From Kitasatospora sp. A2-31 (GTDB lineage: Bacteria; Actinomycetota; Actinomycetes; Streptomycetales; Streptomycetaceae), in contig NZ_JAKNTA010000001.1 in NCBI RefSeq assembly GCF_022288725.1, forward strand, positions 558,899 to 622,898: a DNA stretch of 64,000 nt, in the 5' to 3' direction. A program made the translations under genes and the position numbers. The notes under the pieces are model-generated. The model saw only the letters and a list, made by a program, of their open reading frames with translations, did no database searches and was not told the DNA's origin. Of the stretch, positions 1 through 8,916 are shown one piece after another (position 1 is the first letter of the stretch; each line of letters starts with the position of its first letter).

Positions 1-1
1 G

Positions 2-271
2 CGGATCGCGTTCCGGGCGCCGGAGTGGTGGCGGGCCGGGCAGTCCAGCGGCGAGCCGGCCCAGGCGAAGGCCTACGACCGGCTGACGCTCACGCCGCTG
101 CAGGAGCAGGGCATCACCATGGGCGAGGGCGTCGGCGCGCTGATGGCGCTGCCGCTGCTGCAGGCCGCGGCGGACGCGCTCGCCGAGCACGCGCCGGGGG
201 CGTTCGGCCCGGCGGCCCCGAAGGAGCCGGCGAAGCTGCCGACGGCGGCGGAGCTGCTGGGCCGTCCCTAG
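2..271 (+). CDS. cobT: CobT, nicotinate-nucleotide--dimethylbenzimidazole phosphoribosyltransferase (C-terminal end only)
   Basis: The window opens inside this gene; only the last 89 codons are present, read in the frame starting at base 2 and ending with TAG. The visible part contains the GEGVGALMALPLL stretch typical of the CobT C-terminus (family pattern G-E-G-x-G-A), followed by a Pro/Ala-rich tail. CobT transfers phosphoribose from nicotinate mononucleotide to dimethylbenzimidazole, making the lower-ligand nucleotide of cobalamin. It lies 145 bp upstream of cobS, whose product uses that nucleotide, so the assignment is supported by context. The gap holds a short tandem duplication around 366-398. 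Confidence 0.85.
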   Translation, partial: RIAFRAPEWWRAGQSSGEPAQAKAYDRLTLTPLQEQGITMGEGVGALMALPLLQAAADALAEHAPGAFGPAAPKEPAKLPTAAELLGRP

Positions 272-416
272 CGACGGGCTGCAGCGGACGGTCGGAGAAG
301 GGCCGTCGGAGAAGGCCGTCGGGCCGGGCCGCCGGAGGCCTCGGGGGCGCGACCCCGGCCGTGCGGGTCGGTCGGTGATCGGTCGGTCGGTGATCGGGAC
401 GAAGGAGCGGTGGGGC

Positions 417-1214
417 ATGCGGGACGAGCCGCCGGCCGCGCCGGCATCGTGGGCGGACGGGCTGCGGTTCGGGTTCGGCACCCTGTCGGTGCTGCGGGTC
501 CGGGTCGACCGGTGGGACCGCCCGGCGGCCGGGCGCGCGATGGTCTCCGCCCCGGTGGTCGGGCTGGTGCTCGGCGCGGTCGCGGCCGGCGCGGGTGCAC
601 TGCTGGGCTGGCGTGCGGGCGCCCCGCTCGGCGCGGTGGCCGCCGTCGCCGTGCCGGCCGCACTGACCCGGGGGCTGCACCTGGACGGTCTCGCCGACGT
701 CGCCGACGGCCTGGGCAGCGGCAAGCCCGCCGAGGATGCACTGCGCATCATGAAGCAGTCCGACATCGGCCCGTTCGGCGTACTGACGCTGGTACTCGTG
801 CTGCTGGCCCAGGTCGCCGCGCTGGCCGGGCAGTTCGACCTCTCCCCCGCCCGCGGCGCGCTCGCCGTCCTGACCGCGGCCGCGGCCGCCCGCTGCGCCC
901 TGGTCTGGGGCTGCCTGCGCCCGGTGCCGGCCGCCCGCCCGGGCGGTCTCGGGGCGATGGTGGCGGGCACCGTCGCCCCGGCCGCGGCCGTCGCCTCGAC
1001 GGCGGGCACGGCCCTGCTCCTGACCGTCCCGGCCTGGGCCGACGGATGGTCAGCACTGCGGCTGCCGCTGGCCGTCGGGGTCGGGGTCGGCTGCTCGTGG
1101 CTGCTGCTGCGGCGCTGTGTCCGGCGGTTCGGCGGGATCACCGGGGACGTGCTCGGGGCGATGGCGGAGACCGCCGCGACCGGCTCACTCCTGACGCTCG
1201 CCCTGCTGGGCTGA
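417..1214 (+). CDS. cobS: CobS, adenosylcobinamide-GDP ribazoletransferase
   Basis: This 265-residue integral membrane protein joins adenosylcobinamide-GDP to alpha-ribazole (phosphate), the last assembly step of the cobalamin nucleotide loop. The sequence shows the family hallmark HLDGLADVADGLGSG near residues 86-100, whose acidic residues bind metal and substrate phosphates, followed by the conserved MKQSDIGPFG segment and several Ala/Leu/Val-rich membrane helices. Length fits the usual 250-270 residues. I chose ATG 417 because a GAAGGAG ribosome site at 401-407 lies nine bases upstream; an in-frame GTG at 375 would lack such a site. It follows cobT in the same direction, consistent with a cob operon. 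Confidence 0.9.
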   Translation: MRDEPPAAPASWADGLRFGFGTLSVLRVRVDRWDRPAAGRAMVSAPVVGLVLGAVAAGAGALLGWRAGAPLGAVAAVAVPAALTRGLHLDGLADVADGLGSGKPAEDALRIMKQSDIGPFGVLTLVLVLLAQVAALAGQFDLSPARGALAVLTAAAAARCALVWGCLRPVPAARPGGLGAMVAGTVAPAAAVASTAGTALLLTVPAWADGWSALRLPLAVGVGVGCSWLLLRRCVRRFGGITGDVLGAMAETAATGSLLTLALLG

Positions 1215-1522
1215 ACCCCCGTCGGCCACAAGGCCGGGAAGCCCGCGGCCCCAGCTCGGAGACCGGCGGCGCGTGATCCCACCATGCGGACTACCATGCG
1301 GTGAGCACCGCAGCCCTGCAGCGTCGCAGGCCCTGCCCGCCCGGCCCCGTCGAGGAGCCGGGGTCTCCGGCGTGTGCGGCCGCCGCGACCGGCGGGCGCC
1401 CGCGCCAGGGGCCCCGGACCCGGCAGGCACCGCGGCGGGAGGCCCGCCGCGGCAACCGGCTGCGCCGGTGCGGCAGCCACGCCGCGACCGGTCGTGGACC
1501 GCGAAAGAACAGGACGCATTAC
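1215..1522. other. Intergenic region between cobS and pepA
   Basis: This 308-bp GC-rich stretch has no convincing gene. A duplicated CCATGCGG lies near 1282-1300, and the word TACCAT at 1292-1297 resembles a -10 element; if used, pepA would have a leader of about 220 bases. An open frame continues upstream of pepA through this stretch, but its residues are Arg/Pro/Gly-rich and unlike the start of PepA proteins. Confidence 0.4.
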
Positions 1523-3028
1523 GTGACTGCATTGTCTGTGAGCACCTCCGCCGCCGCCTCGCTGCGCGCGGACGCCCTGGTGATCGGTGTCGCGAAGGGC
1601 CCCAAGGGCATTGTGCTGGCTCCCGGCGCCGAGGCCGTGAACGAGGCGTTCGAGGGCAAGCTGGCCGAGGTCCTCACCACCCTGGGCGCCACCGGCGCCG
1701 AGGGCGAGGCCGTCAAGGTCCCCTCCGCCGCCGGCCTCAAGGCCGCGCTCGTGCTCGCGGTCGGCCTCGGCGAGGCCGCCGAGGACGGCTACGGGCTGGA
1801 GGCGCTGCGCCGCGCCGCCGGTGTCGCCGCCCGCACGCTGGCCGGCAGCAAGAAGGCCGCGCTGCTCCTGCCGGCCGAGTCGGCCGAGGAGGTCGAGGCG
1901 GTCGCGCTGGGCGGTCTGCTCGGCTCGTACGCCTTCGGCGCCTACAAGGGCAACGGCAACGGCAAGGAGCCGGTGGGCGAGCTCGTCCTGCTCGCCGCCC
2001 GCAAGGGCAGCAAGGACGCCAAGGCCGCCGTCGAGCGCGCCGCGGTCGTCGGCGAGGAGATGAACCGCGCCCGCGACCTGGTCAACACCGCCCCCAACGA
2101 CCTGAACCCGAAGGGCTTCGCCGCGATCGCCCAGGCGGCCGGCAAGGAGCACGGCCTCAAGGTCGAGGTGCTGGACGAGAAGGCCCTGGTCAAGGGTGGC
2201 TTCGGCGGCCTGCTGGGCGTCGGCAACGGCTCCGTGAACCCGCCGCGGCTGGTGAAGGTGGCCTACACCCACCCGAAGGCCAAGGCCACCCTGGCCTTCA
2301 TCGGCAAGGGCATCACCTACGACTCGGGCGGCATCTCGCTGAAGCCGGCCGGCCACAACGAGACCATGAAGTGCGACATGGCCGGCGCCGCCGCCGTCTT
2401 CGCCGCCGTGGTCGCCGCCAAGCGTCTCGGCCTGGCCGTCAACGTCACCGCCTGGCTGGCCCTGGCGGAGAACATGCCGTCCGGCTCGGCCACCCGCCCG
2501 GGCGACGTGCTGAAGATGTACGGCGGCAAGACCGTCGAGGTGCTGAACACCGACGCCGAGGGCCGCCTGGTGCTGGCCGACGCCATCGTGCGGGCCGGCG
2601 AGGAGAACCCGGACGTCATCGTGGACGTGGCGACCCTGACCGGCGCGATGGTGCTGGCGCTCGGCAACCGCACCTTCGGCGTGATGGCCAACGACGACGA
2701 GCTGCGCGAGACCCTGCACGCCCTCGCCGGCGAGGTCGGCGAGCAGTCCTGGCCGATGCCGCTGCCGGCCGAGCTGCGCAAGGGCATGACCGAGTCGACC
2801 ATCGCCGACCTGGCCAACATGGGCGACCGGATGGGCGGCGGCCTGGTGGCCGGCCTGTTCCTGAAGGAGTTCGTGGCCGAGGGCATCGACTGGGCCCACC
2901 TGGACATCGCCGGCCCGGCCTTCCACGAGGGCGCGCCGTTCGGCTACACCCCCAAGGGCGGCACCGCGAGCGCGGTGCGCACCCTGGTCCGCTTCGCGGA
3001 GCGGACCGCGGCGGCCGACAAGGCCTGA
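1523..3028 (+). CDS. pepA: Leucyl aminopeptidase (PepA, M17 family)
   Basis: This 501-residue cytoplasmic protein is an M17 zinc/manganese aminopeptidase that removes N-terminal amino acids, notably leucine, from peptides. The C-terminal catalytic domain carries GKGITYDSGG (Lys262, Asp267) and the family signature NTDAEGRL at residues 342-349, which together supply the two-metal site. The N-terminal third (VIGVAKGPKG...) is the usual M17 macro-like domain. GTG 1523 gives MTALSVST, matching the expected actinomycete start; a weak AGGA lies upstream, and GTG 1538 is an alternative. A strong hairpin follows the stop. Position between cobS and lpdA agrees with the conserved Streptomyces order. 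Confidence 0.93.
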   Translation: MTALSVSTSAAASLRADALVIGVAKGPKGIVLAPGAEAVNEAFEGKLAEVLTTLGATGAEGEAVKVPSAAGLKAALVLAVGLGEAAEDGYGLEALRRAAGVAARTLAGSKKAALLLPAESAEEVEAVALGGLLGSYAFGAYKGNGNGKEPVGELVLLAARKGSKDAKAAVERAAVVGEEMNRARDLVNTAPNDLNPKGFAAIAQAAGKEHGLKVEVLDEKALVKGGFGGLLGVGNGSVNPPRLVKVAYTHPKAKATLAFIGKGITYDSGGISLKPAGHNETMKCDMAGAAAVFAAVVAAKRLGLAVNVTAWLALAENMPSGSATRPGDVLKMYGGKTVEVLNTDAEGRLVLADAIVRAGEENPDVIVDVATLTGAMVLALGNRTFGVMANDDELRETLHALAGEVGEQSWPMPLPAELRKGMTESTIADLANMGDRMGGGLVAGLFLKEFVAEGIDWAHLDIAGPAFHEGAPFGYTPKGGTASAVRTLVRFAERTAAADKA

Positions 3029-3044
3029 TCCGCACCCTGCACCC

Positions 3045-3078
3045 GACGGGGTCCGGCGCTCGTGCGCCGGACCCCGTC
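3045..3078 (+). terminator. Terminator after pepA
   Basis: A perfect 15-bp stem (3045-3059 pairing with 3064-3078) closes on the four-base loop TCGT, starting 16 bases after the pepA stop. There is no U tract, which is normal for streptomycete terminators. Confidence 0.8.
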
Positions 3079-3449
3079 CGGCTTTCCGCGGCGCCTACCC
3101 GCCGGTAGCCCGGTTACCTGCGAGTAGGCGGCGAACCCGCAGCCCGCACCCCTGTTCGCTGCGGGCGAAACTTTGTTCCACACTGCGGAACCGGCTGGGC
3201 GCCGGGGCCTCCGGAGCCCGACCTCTCCCGCTGTCAACCCTGCCGTGAGCTGCGACGATGCCCTTCCACCGAGGCCTCGGCCACCCCGGTGACCACCCCG
3301 CGGGACACCCCTGGCGTGGACCCGGACATCAGCCGCCGCGAACAAGTGCGAAGATGTATTTCCGGCACGACTGGGCGCCCCACAAAGGCTTCCGACCCAC
3401 CGGACCGCGACCGGCCCGGCGACCCACCCCATTGCATGGAGGACGTGAC
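3079..3449. other. lpdA upstream region
   Basis: This 371-bp non-coding region lies between the pepA terminator and lpdA. It holds the CTACC/GGTAG palindrome described separately at its left end. Toward lpdA the sequence is locally less GC-rich near 3345-3362, which is where a promoter could lie, but I cannot place -35 and -10 boxes with confidence. A frame open through this part into lpdA is a GC artefact; the LpdA start is fixed by its ribosome site. Confidence 0.45.
3095..3125. promoter_or_regulatory. Palindromic element upstream of lpdA, shared with lipA
   Basis: The core CTACCCGCCGGTAG (3095-3108) is a perfect inverted repeat of CTACC and GGTAG around CGCC. The same 14 bases recur upstream of lipA at 20256-20269, and the following bases are also similar (GGTTACCTGCGAGT here, TGTTGCCCTGCGATT there). 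Two copies upstream of the lipoamide dehydrogenase and lipoyl synthase genes suggest a common transcription-factor operator. The binding protein is unknown to me. This copy sits about 340 bp upstream of lpdA, which is far for a simple operator. Confidence 0.5.
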
Positions 3450-4838
3450 GTGGCGAACGACGCCAGCACCGTTTTCGACGTAGTCATTCTCGGAGGCGGA
3501 AGCGGCGGTTACGCCGCGGCGCTCCGCGCCGCTCAGCTGGGTCTGAGCGTTGCCCTGGTCGAGAAGGGTGAGCTTGGCGGCACCTGCCTGCACCGCGGCT
3601 GCATCCCGACCAAGGCGCTGCTGCACGCGGCCGAGATCGCCGACGAGACGAAGGAGGCCGCCGAGTTCGGCGTGCTGGCCACCTTCCAGGGCATCGACAT
3701 CAACGGCGTCCACAAGTACAAGGACGACGTCATCGCGGGTCTGTACAAGGGCCTGCAGGGCCTGGTGGCCTCCCGCAAGGTGACCTTCATCCAGGGCGAG
3801 GGCAAGCTCTCCTCGCAGACCTCGGTGGACGTCAACGGCCAGCGCATCGAGGGCCGCCACATCGTCCTCGCCACCGGCTCGGTCCCGAAGTCGCTGCCCG
3901 GTCTGACCATCGACGGCGACCGCGTGATCTCCTCCGACCACGCCCTCAAGCTCGACCGCATCCCGAAGTCGGCCGTCATCCTCGGCGGCGGCGTGATCGG
4001 CGTCGAGTTCGCCTCGGTCTGGAAGTCCTTCGGCGTCGAGGTCACCATCGTCGAGGCGCTGCCGCACCTCGTCCCGCTGGAGGACGAGAACTCCTCCAAG
4101 CTGCTGGAGCGCGCCTTCCGCAAGCGCGGCATCAAGTTCGAGCTCAAGGCCCGCTTCTCCGGCGTCGAGTACACCGAGACCGGTGTCCGCGTCTCCACCG
4201 AGAACGGCAAGCAGATCGACGCCGACCTGCTGCTCGTCGCCATCGGCCGCGGCCCGGTCTCGGCCGGCCTCGGCTACGAGGAGAACGGCGTCGCGATGGA
4301 CCGCGGCTACGTCCTCGTCGACGAGTACATGCGCACCAACGTGCCCACCATCTCCGCGGTCGGCGACCTCGCTCCGACCCTGCAGCTCGCCCACGTCGGC
4401 TTCGCCGAGGGCATCCTGGTCGCCGAGCGCCTGGCCGGTCTGAAGCCCGTGCCGATCGACTACGACGGCGTCCCGCGCGTGACCTACTCCAACCCCGAGG
4501 TCGCCTCGGTGGGCATCTCGGAGGCCAAGGCCGTCGAGCTGTACGGCAAGGAGAAGGTCGTCACCCTCAAGTACAACCTGGCCGGCAACGGCAAGAGCAA
4601 GATCCTGAAGACCGCCGGCGAGATCAAGCTCGTCCAGGTCAAGGACGGCGCCGTGGTCGGCGTCCACATGGTCGGCGCCCGCATGGGCGAGCAGGTCGGC
4701 GAGGCTCAGCTGATCTACAACTGGGAGGCCCTGCCGGCCGAGGTCGCGCAGCTCATCCACGCCCACCCGACCCAGTCCGAGGCCCTGGGCGAGGCGCACC
4801 TGGCGCTGGCCGGCAAGCCGCTGCACGCGCACGACTGA
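3450..4838 (+). CDS. lpdA: Dihydrolipoyl dehydrogenase (E3)
   Basis: LpdA is the FAD flavoprotein that reoxidises dihydrolipoyl groups on E2 proteins and passes electrons to NAD+. It has 462 residues, the normal length. The FAD-binding GGGSGG lies at residues 15-20, the redox-active disulfide in GGTCLHRGC is Cys46/Cys51, the NAD-binding GGGVIGVE motif is near residue 180, and the C-terminal HAHPTQSE supplies the catalytic His439-Glu444 pair. GTG 3450 is preceded by GGAGGA six bases upstream, ruling out longer in-frame starts. sucB follows after 57 bp in the same direction, so E3 and E2 are probably co-transcribed. Confidence 0.96.
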   Translation: MANDASTVFDVVILGGGSGGYAAALRAAQLGLSVALVEKGELGGTCLHRGCIPTKALLHAAEIADETKEAAEFGVLATFQGIDINGVHKYKDDVIAGLYKGLQGLVASRKVTFIQGEGKLSSQTSVDVNGQRIEGRHIVLATGSVPKSLPGLTIDGDRVISSDHALKLDRIPKSAVILGGGVIGVEFASVWKSFGVEVTIVEALPHLVPLEDENSSKLLERAFRKRGIKFELKARFSGVEYTETGVRVSTENGKQIDADLLLVAIGRGPVSAGLGYEENGVAMDRGYVLVDEYMRTNVPTISAVGDLAPTLQLAHVGFAEGILVAERLAGLKPVPIDYDGVPRVTYSNPEVASVGISEAKAVELYGKEKVVTLKYNLAGNGKSKILKTAGEIKLVQVKDGAVVGVHMVGARMGEQVGEAQLIYNWEALPAEVAQLIHAHPTQSEALGEAHLALAGKPLHAHD

Positions 4839-4895
4839 TCACGCCTCCCATTCCCCCATTCCAGTACGCAAGACTTGATAGGAGTCGCTGAAACC

Positions 4896-6686
4896 ATGGC
4901 GGTCTCAGTAACACTGCCCGCGCTGGGCGAGAGCGTTTCCGAGGGCACGGTCACCCGCTGGCTGAAGGCCGAGGGTGAGCGGGTGGAGGTCGACGAGCCG
5001 CTGCTCGAGGTCTCCACCGACAAGGTCGACACCGAGATCCCGGCCCCGGCCTCGGGCATCCTGGCCTCGATCAAGGTCGGCGAGGACGAGACCGTCGAGG
5101 TCGGCGCCGAGCTCGCGGTCATCGACGACGGCTCCGGTGCCCCGGTTGCCGCCCCGGCCCCGGCCGCCGAGGCCGCGCCCGCCGCTCCGGCCCCGGCCGC
5201 CGCCCCGGTCGCCGAGGCGCCCGCCGCTCCGGCCCCGGTCGCCGAGGCTCCGGCCGCGCCCGCCCCCGCTGCCGCTCCGGCCGCCGACGCCACCCCGGTG
5301 CTGCTGCCGGCGCTGGGCGAGTCGGTCACCGAGGGCACCGTCACCCGCTGGCTGAAGGCGGAGGGCGACACCGTCGAGGTCGACGAGCCGCTGCTCGAGG
5401 TCTCCACCGACAAGGTCGACACCGAGATCCCGTCGCCGGTCGCCGGCACCCTGGTGAAGATCCTGGTCGGCGAGGACGAGACCGCCGAGGTCGGCGCCCA
5501 GCTGGCGCTGATCGGTGCCGCGGGCGCCGTCGCCGCCGCCCCGGCCCCGGCTGCTCCGGCCCCGGCTCCGGCTGCTCCGGCTCCGGCCGCCCCCGCTCCG
5601 GCCCCCGTCGCCCCGGCTGCCCCGGCCGCCCCGGCCCCGGTTGCCGCCCCGGCCCCGGTTGCCGCTCCCGCTCCGGTCGCCGCTCCGGCCCCCGTCGCCC
5701 CGGCCGCCCCGGCCACCCCGGCCCCGGTTGCCGCTCCGGCCCCGGCCGCCCCGGTGGCCGACGCCGGTGACGCCTACGTCACCCCGCTGGTGCGCAAGCT
5801 CGCCGCCGAGCAGGGCATCGCCCTGTCCGCCGTCACCGGCACCGGTGTCGGCGGCCGCATCCGCAAGCAGGACGTCCTGGCCGCCGCCGAGGCCGCCAAG
5901 GCCGCCCCGGCCCCGGTCGCCGCCGCCCCCGCCGCTGCGCCGAAGGCCGCCGCCGCGCCGTCCGCCCTGCGCGGCCAGACGGTCAAGATGACCCGCATGC
6001 GCAAGGTCATCGGCGACAACATGATGAAGGCCCTGCACGAGCAGGCCCAGCTCACCAGCGTGGTCGAGGTGGACGTCACCAAGATCATGTCGCTGCGTGC
6101 CAAGGCCAAGGACGCCTTCCACGCCCGCGAGGGCGTGAAGCTGTCCCCGATGCCGTTCTTCGTCAAGGCCGCCGCCCAGGCGCTGAAGAGCCACGCGGTC
6201 ATCAACGCGCGGATCAACGAGTCCGAGGGCACCATCACCTACTTCGACACCGAGAACATCGGTATCGCGGTGGACTCCGAGAAGGGTCTGATGACCCCGG
6301 TCATCAAGGGTGCGGGCGACCTCAACATCGCCGGCATCTCCAAGAAGACCGCCGAGCTGGCCACCAAGGTCCGCGAGAGCAAGATCAGCCCGGACGAGCT
6401 GTCCGGTGCGACCTTCACCATCAGCAACACCGGCTCGCGCGGCGCGCTGTTCGACACGGTCATCGTGCCGCCGAACCAGGTCGCCATCCTGGGCATCGGC
6501 GCGACCGTCAAGCGCCCGGTCGTCATCGAGGCCGAGGGCGGCACCGCCATCGGCATCCGCGACATGACCTACCTGTCGCTCTCCTACGACCACCGCCTGG
6601 TGGACGGCGCCGACGCCGCCCGCTACCTGGTGGCCGTCAAGGAGATCCTGGAGGCGGGCGAGTTCGAGGTCGAGCTCGGCCTGTAA
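4896..6686 (+). CDS. sucB: 2-oxoacid dehydrogenase E2, dihydrolipoamide acyltransferase (SucB type)
   Basis: This 596-residue E2 carries acyl groups on lipoyl arms and transfers them to CoA. Two near-identical lipoyl domains (about residues 1-76 and 132-206) each carry the lipoylated lysine in STDKVD (Lys43 and Lys173). Long Ala/Pro linkers lead to the E3/E1-binding domain (about 290-327) and the trimeric catalytic domain, which ends with SYDHRLVDG, active-site His566 and Asp570. Annotated as succinyltransferase by homology; in actinobacteria this E2 type may serve pyruvate as well as 2-oxoglutarate dehydrogenase, which sequence alone cannot settle. ATG 4896 follows an ATAGGAG site. Lipoylation would use lipB and lipA about 13 kb downstream. 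Confidence 0.94.
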   Translation: MAVSVTLPALGESVSEGTVTRWLKAEGERVEVDEPLLEVSTDKVDTEIPAPASGILASIKVGEDETVEVGAELAVIDDGSGAPVAAPAPAAEAAPAAPAPAAAPVAEAPAAPAPVAEAPAAPAPAAAPAADATPVLLPALGESVTEGTVTRWLKAEGDTVEVDEPLLEVSTDKVDTEIPSPVAGTLVKILVGEDETAEVGAQLALIGAAGAVAAAPAPAAPAPAPAAPAPAAPAPAPVAPAAPAAPAPVAAPAPVAAPAPVAAPAPVAPAAPATPAPVAAPAPAAPVADAGDAYVTPLVRKLAAEQGIALSAVTGTGVGGRIRKQDVLAAAEAAKAAPAPVAAAPAAAPKAAAAPSALRGQTVKMTRMRKVIGDNMMKALHEQAQLTSVVEVDVTKIMSLRAKAKDAFHAREGVKLSPMPFFVKAAAQALKSHAVINARINESEGTITYFDTENIGIAVDSEKGLMTPVIKGAGDLNIAGISKKTAELATKVRESKISPDELSGATFTISNTGSRGALFDTVIVPPNQVAILGIGATVKRPVVIEAEGGTAIGIRDMTYLSLSYDHRLVDGADAARYLVAVKEILEAGEFEVELGL

Positions 6687-6702
6687 GGCTCCCTGGAGGT
6701 AC

Positions 6703-6740
6703 CGGAACCCCGTGTCGTCCCCGGACGACGCGGGGTTCCG
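6703..6740 (+). terminator. Terminator after sucB
   Basis: An 18-bp near-perfect inverted repeat (6703-6720 with 6723-6740, one G-U pair) begins 16 bases after the sucB stop. It closes the lpdA-sucB unit. Confidence 0.8.
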
Positions 6741-6760
6741 CGCGTCCGGGCCCGGGCGCG

Positions 6761-6951
6761 GTGGCCGGTCCGTCGAGGCCGGGCGGTGGCCGGTCCGTCG
6801 AGGCCGGGCGGTGGCCGGTCCGTCGAGGCCGGGCGGTGGCCGGTCCGTCGAGGCCGGGCGGTGGCCGGTCCGTCGAGGCCGCGCGGTGGCCGGTCCGTCG
6901 AGGCCGCGCGGTGGCCGGTCCGTCGAGGCCGCGCGGTGGCCGGTCCGGGCC
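6761..6951. repeat. 25-bp tandem repeat array
   Basis: Seven full copies plus a partial eighth of a 25-bp unit start at 6761, 6786, 6811, 6836, 6861, 6886, 6911 and 6936. Each copy begins GTGGCCGGTCCGTCGAGGCC, and the last five bases vary between GGGCG and GCGCG, with the variants grouped (first copies versus last copies). The period is not a multiple of three and no gene covers the array. It fills the gap between sucB and the DUF4240 gene. It lacks the repeat-spacer pattern of CRISPR; it is a minisatellite-like array, possibly variable in copy number. Confidence 0.9.
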
Positions 6952-7028
6952 CGGATGATCGGTAGAACGGGCGGTTCGCGGCCCCATCGCATGCGCGGGC
7001 GCGGGTGAACGGGGATGCTGGAGCGGTG

Positions 7029-7544
7029 ATGGACGAGACCGACTTCTGGCAGATCATCGACGACACCCGGGAGGACGCCGAGGGCGACCCGGACGAACAG
7101 GCCGACCGCCTGGTGGAGCGGCTCGTCCAACTGACCCCGGACGACGTCATCGACTTCGCGCGGCTTTTCGAGGCCCGGTTCCAGCGCGCCTACCGGACCG
7201 ACCTGTGGGGCGCGGCCTACCTGCTGCTGGGCGGCGCCTCCGACGACAGCTTCGACTACTTCCGCTGCTGGCTGATCGGCCAGGGCCGGGACGTGTTCGA
7301 GGGCGGGCTGCACGAGCCGGACGACCTGGCCGACCTGCTCCCCGAGTTCGACGAGGAGGAGGACGGCGAGGCCGAGGACCTCGGCTACGCCGCCGACGAG
7401 GCGTACGAACAGCTGACCGGGCTGCCGCTGCCCGAGGTGGGCGGGCGGCAGCCCGCCCGGCCGGCCGGCCCGGTCCTGGACTTCGACGACCCGGCCGCCA
7501 TGGCGAAACGGTTCCCCAAGCTCTGGGAGCGCTACGGGGACTGA
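7029..7544 (+). CDS. DUF4240 domain protein
   Basis: This 171-residue protein begins MDETDFWQIID and contains the segments LFEARFQRAYRTDLWGAAYLL and DSFDYFRCWLIGQGRDVF, which I recognise as the DUF4240 pattern (tryptophan- and acid-rich, related to WGR-associated MolR-like proteins). No catalytic motif is visible, and the acidic region near residues 105-120 (DEEEDGEAEDL) is a feature rather than a function. ATG 7029 follows GGAG at 7020-7023; the overlapping GTG 7026 is an alternative. It stands alone between the repeat array and a convergent gene. Function is unknown. Confidence 0.75.
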   Translation: MDETDFWQIIDDTREDAEGDPDEQADRLVERLVQLTPDDVIDFARLFEARFQRAYRTDLWGAAYLLLGGASDDSFDYFRCWLIGQGRDVFEGGLHEPDDLADLLPEFDEEEDGEAEDLGYAADEAYEQLTGLPLPEVGGRQPARPAGPVLDFDDPAAMAKRFPKLWERYGD

Positions 7545-7649
7545 ACGCGGGCGGGGACGGCCGGCGACCTGCCCGGCTGGCGACCTGCCCGATCGGCGAC
7601 CCCGCCGGCCGGGGGCCTGCTTACGCGCCGGCCGGAGGGGCGGACCGGC

Positions 7650-8678
7650 TCAGGCGCCGGAGCCGGAGGCGCTGCCGTCCTGCTTGATGCCCTTGAGGAT
7701 CTGGTCGAGCACGGAGGGGTCGGGGGCGCTCGGGTCGTCGTCCACACCGCCCTCGAAGGCCACGTAGCCGCCGCCCTTCGCCGGGACGGCCACCAGCAGG
7801 ATGTACCCCTTGGAGCCGTCCGAGGTGGTGATGTGCCAGCGGACCGCGTACCCCGAGACACCCGCCACCGTGGTGTTGGAGGAGCCGGCGTCGGTGTGCG
7901 AGGTGACGTTGTTGAAGATCGCCGACGCGTAGACCGGCATCGCCGCCTCGGCCGCCGCCCGGGCGGAGGTGCCCGAGATGGTGTCCTTCTCGATCGAGAA
8001 CTGACCGCGGATGCAGGAGCCGCCGCCGGGGCAGGTGTAGCGCCCGCTGCCCAGGAAGACCGTCGAGTGCGTGGTGTCGGTGGAGGCGTCCCAGCCCTGG
8101 TAGACCGGCACCGTGATGGAGTGCTGGCTGTCGGTCGCGGTCTCCTTCAGGACCGGGACCGGCGGCAGGCTGGGCGTGGGGGTGGGAGCGGGCTTCCGGG
8201 TCGGGCTCGGGCTCGCACTCGCGGTCGGGCTCGGATTGGTCGTCACGGTGACCGTCGGATTCGGCGCAGGGTCCGCCTTGGGGTCGCCGCCGCTGTTCAG
8301 GGCGATCGCGGCCACCACGCCGACCACGGCCAGGACGCCGACCACGATTCCGACCACCGCGCCGGCCTTCATCCGGCCGGGCTGCGGGGGCGGCGGGTAG
8401 GAGCCCTGCGGGTAGCCGTAGGAGGGCTGGGTCTGCGCGGGGTACCCGTACCCGGGCGAACCCTGCTGCGGGGCGCCGTAGCCGTAGGAGGGCGGCGCGG
8501 CCGGCGGCTGCGCGGACTGCCAGGAGACCTGCGTCGGGGCGTCGGCAATCTGGCCGCCGCCCGCCTGGACGGGGCGAACGTCGCTGGTCCAGGCGCTGCC
8601 GTCCCACCAGCGCTCGTGGCCGGCCGTGCCGTCCGTTCCCGGTACCGGGTACCACCCGGGAGGCGTCGAGTTGCTCAC
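7650..8678 (-). CDS. DUF2510 membrane protein with extracellular domain
   Basis: This 342-residue protein starts at GTG 8678. Residues 5-35 form a DUF2510 motif (PPGWYPVPG...RWWDGSAWT), common at the cytoplasmic N-terminus of actinobacterial membrane proteins. A Tyr/Gly/Pro-rich stretch with repeated YGYP follows, then one transmembrane helix near residues 103-126, a Ser/Thr/Pro stalk, and an external domain of about 170 residues with two close cysteines (YTCPGGGSCIRG) that may form a disulfide. I do not recognise the external domain. It reads toward the DUF4240 gene; the 105-bp convergent gap contains two copies of GGCGACCTGCCCG. Confidence 0.75.
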   Translation of the reverse strand: MSNSTPPGWYPVPGTDGTAGHERWWDGSAWTSDVRPVQAGGGQIADAPTQVSWQSAQPPAAPPSYGYGAPQQGSPGYGYPAQTQPSYGYPQGSYPPPPQPGRMKAGAVVGIVVGVLAVVGVVAAIALNSGGDPKADPAPNPTVTVTTNPSPTASASPSPTRKPAPTPTPSLPPVPVLKETATDSQHSITVPVYQGWDASTDTTHSTVFLGSGRYTCPGGGSCIRGQFSIEKDTISGTSARAAAEAAMPVYASAIFNNVTSHTDAGSSNTTVAGVSGYAVRWHITTSDGSKGYILLVAVPAKGGGYVAFEGGVDDDPSAPDPSVLDQILKGIKQDGSASGSGA

Positions 8679-8916
8679 GGCCGTACGGTACCCGGCGCGG
8701 TGCTACTCCAGACAGGGCGGGTTCGTCACGACTCTGCACCACCCGCGCACCGGATCTGACGGCTTGTCAGTGCCGTGTCAGGACGGTGCGCGCAGGGTGT
8801 GCGGGCAGTGCGCGAGCCGGGTCCGGGTCGTGCACGAGCCGGCTGCGGCGTTCGCGCGCGGGGAGGGGCGTGCTCGGGCCGGGTGGGACGTGCTCGGGCC
8901 GGGGCTCGGGCCCGGT

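Noticed and set aside
1301..1522. Long N-terminal extension of PepA from GTG 1301
   Set aside because: The residues are Arg/Pro/Gly-rich and unlike any aminopeptidase; the frame is open only because of high GC.
6761..6951. CRISPR array
   Set aside because: The 25-bp units follow one another without spacers, and no cas genes are present. It is a plain tandem repeat.
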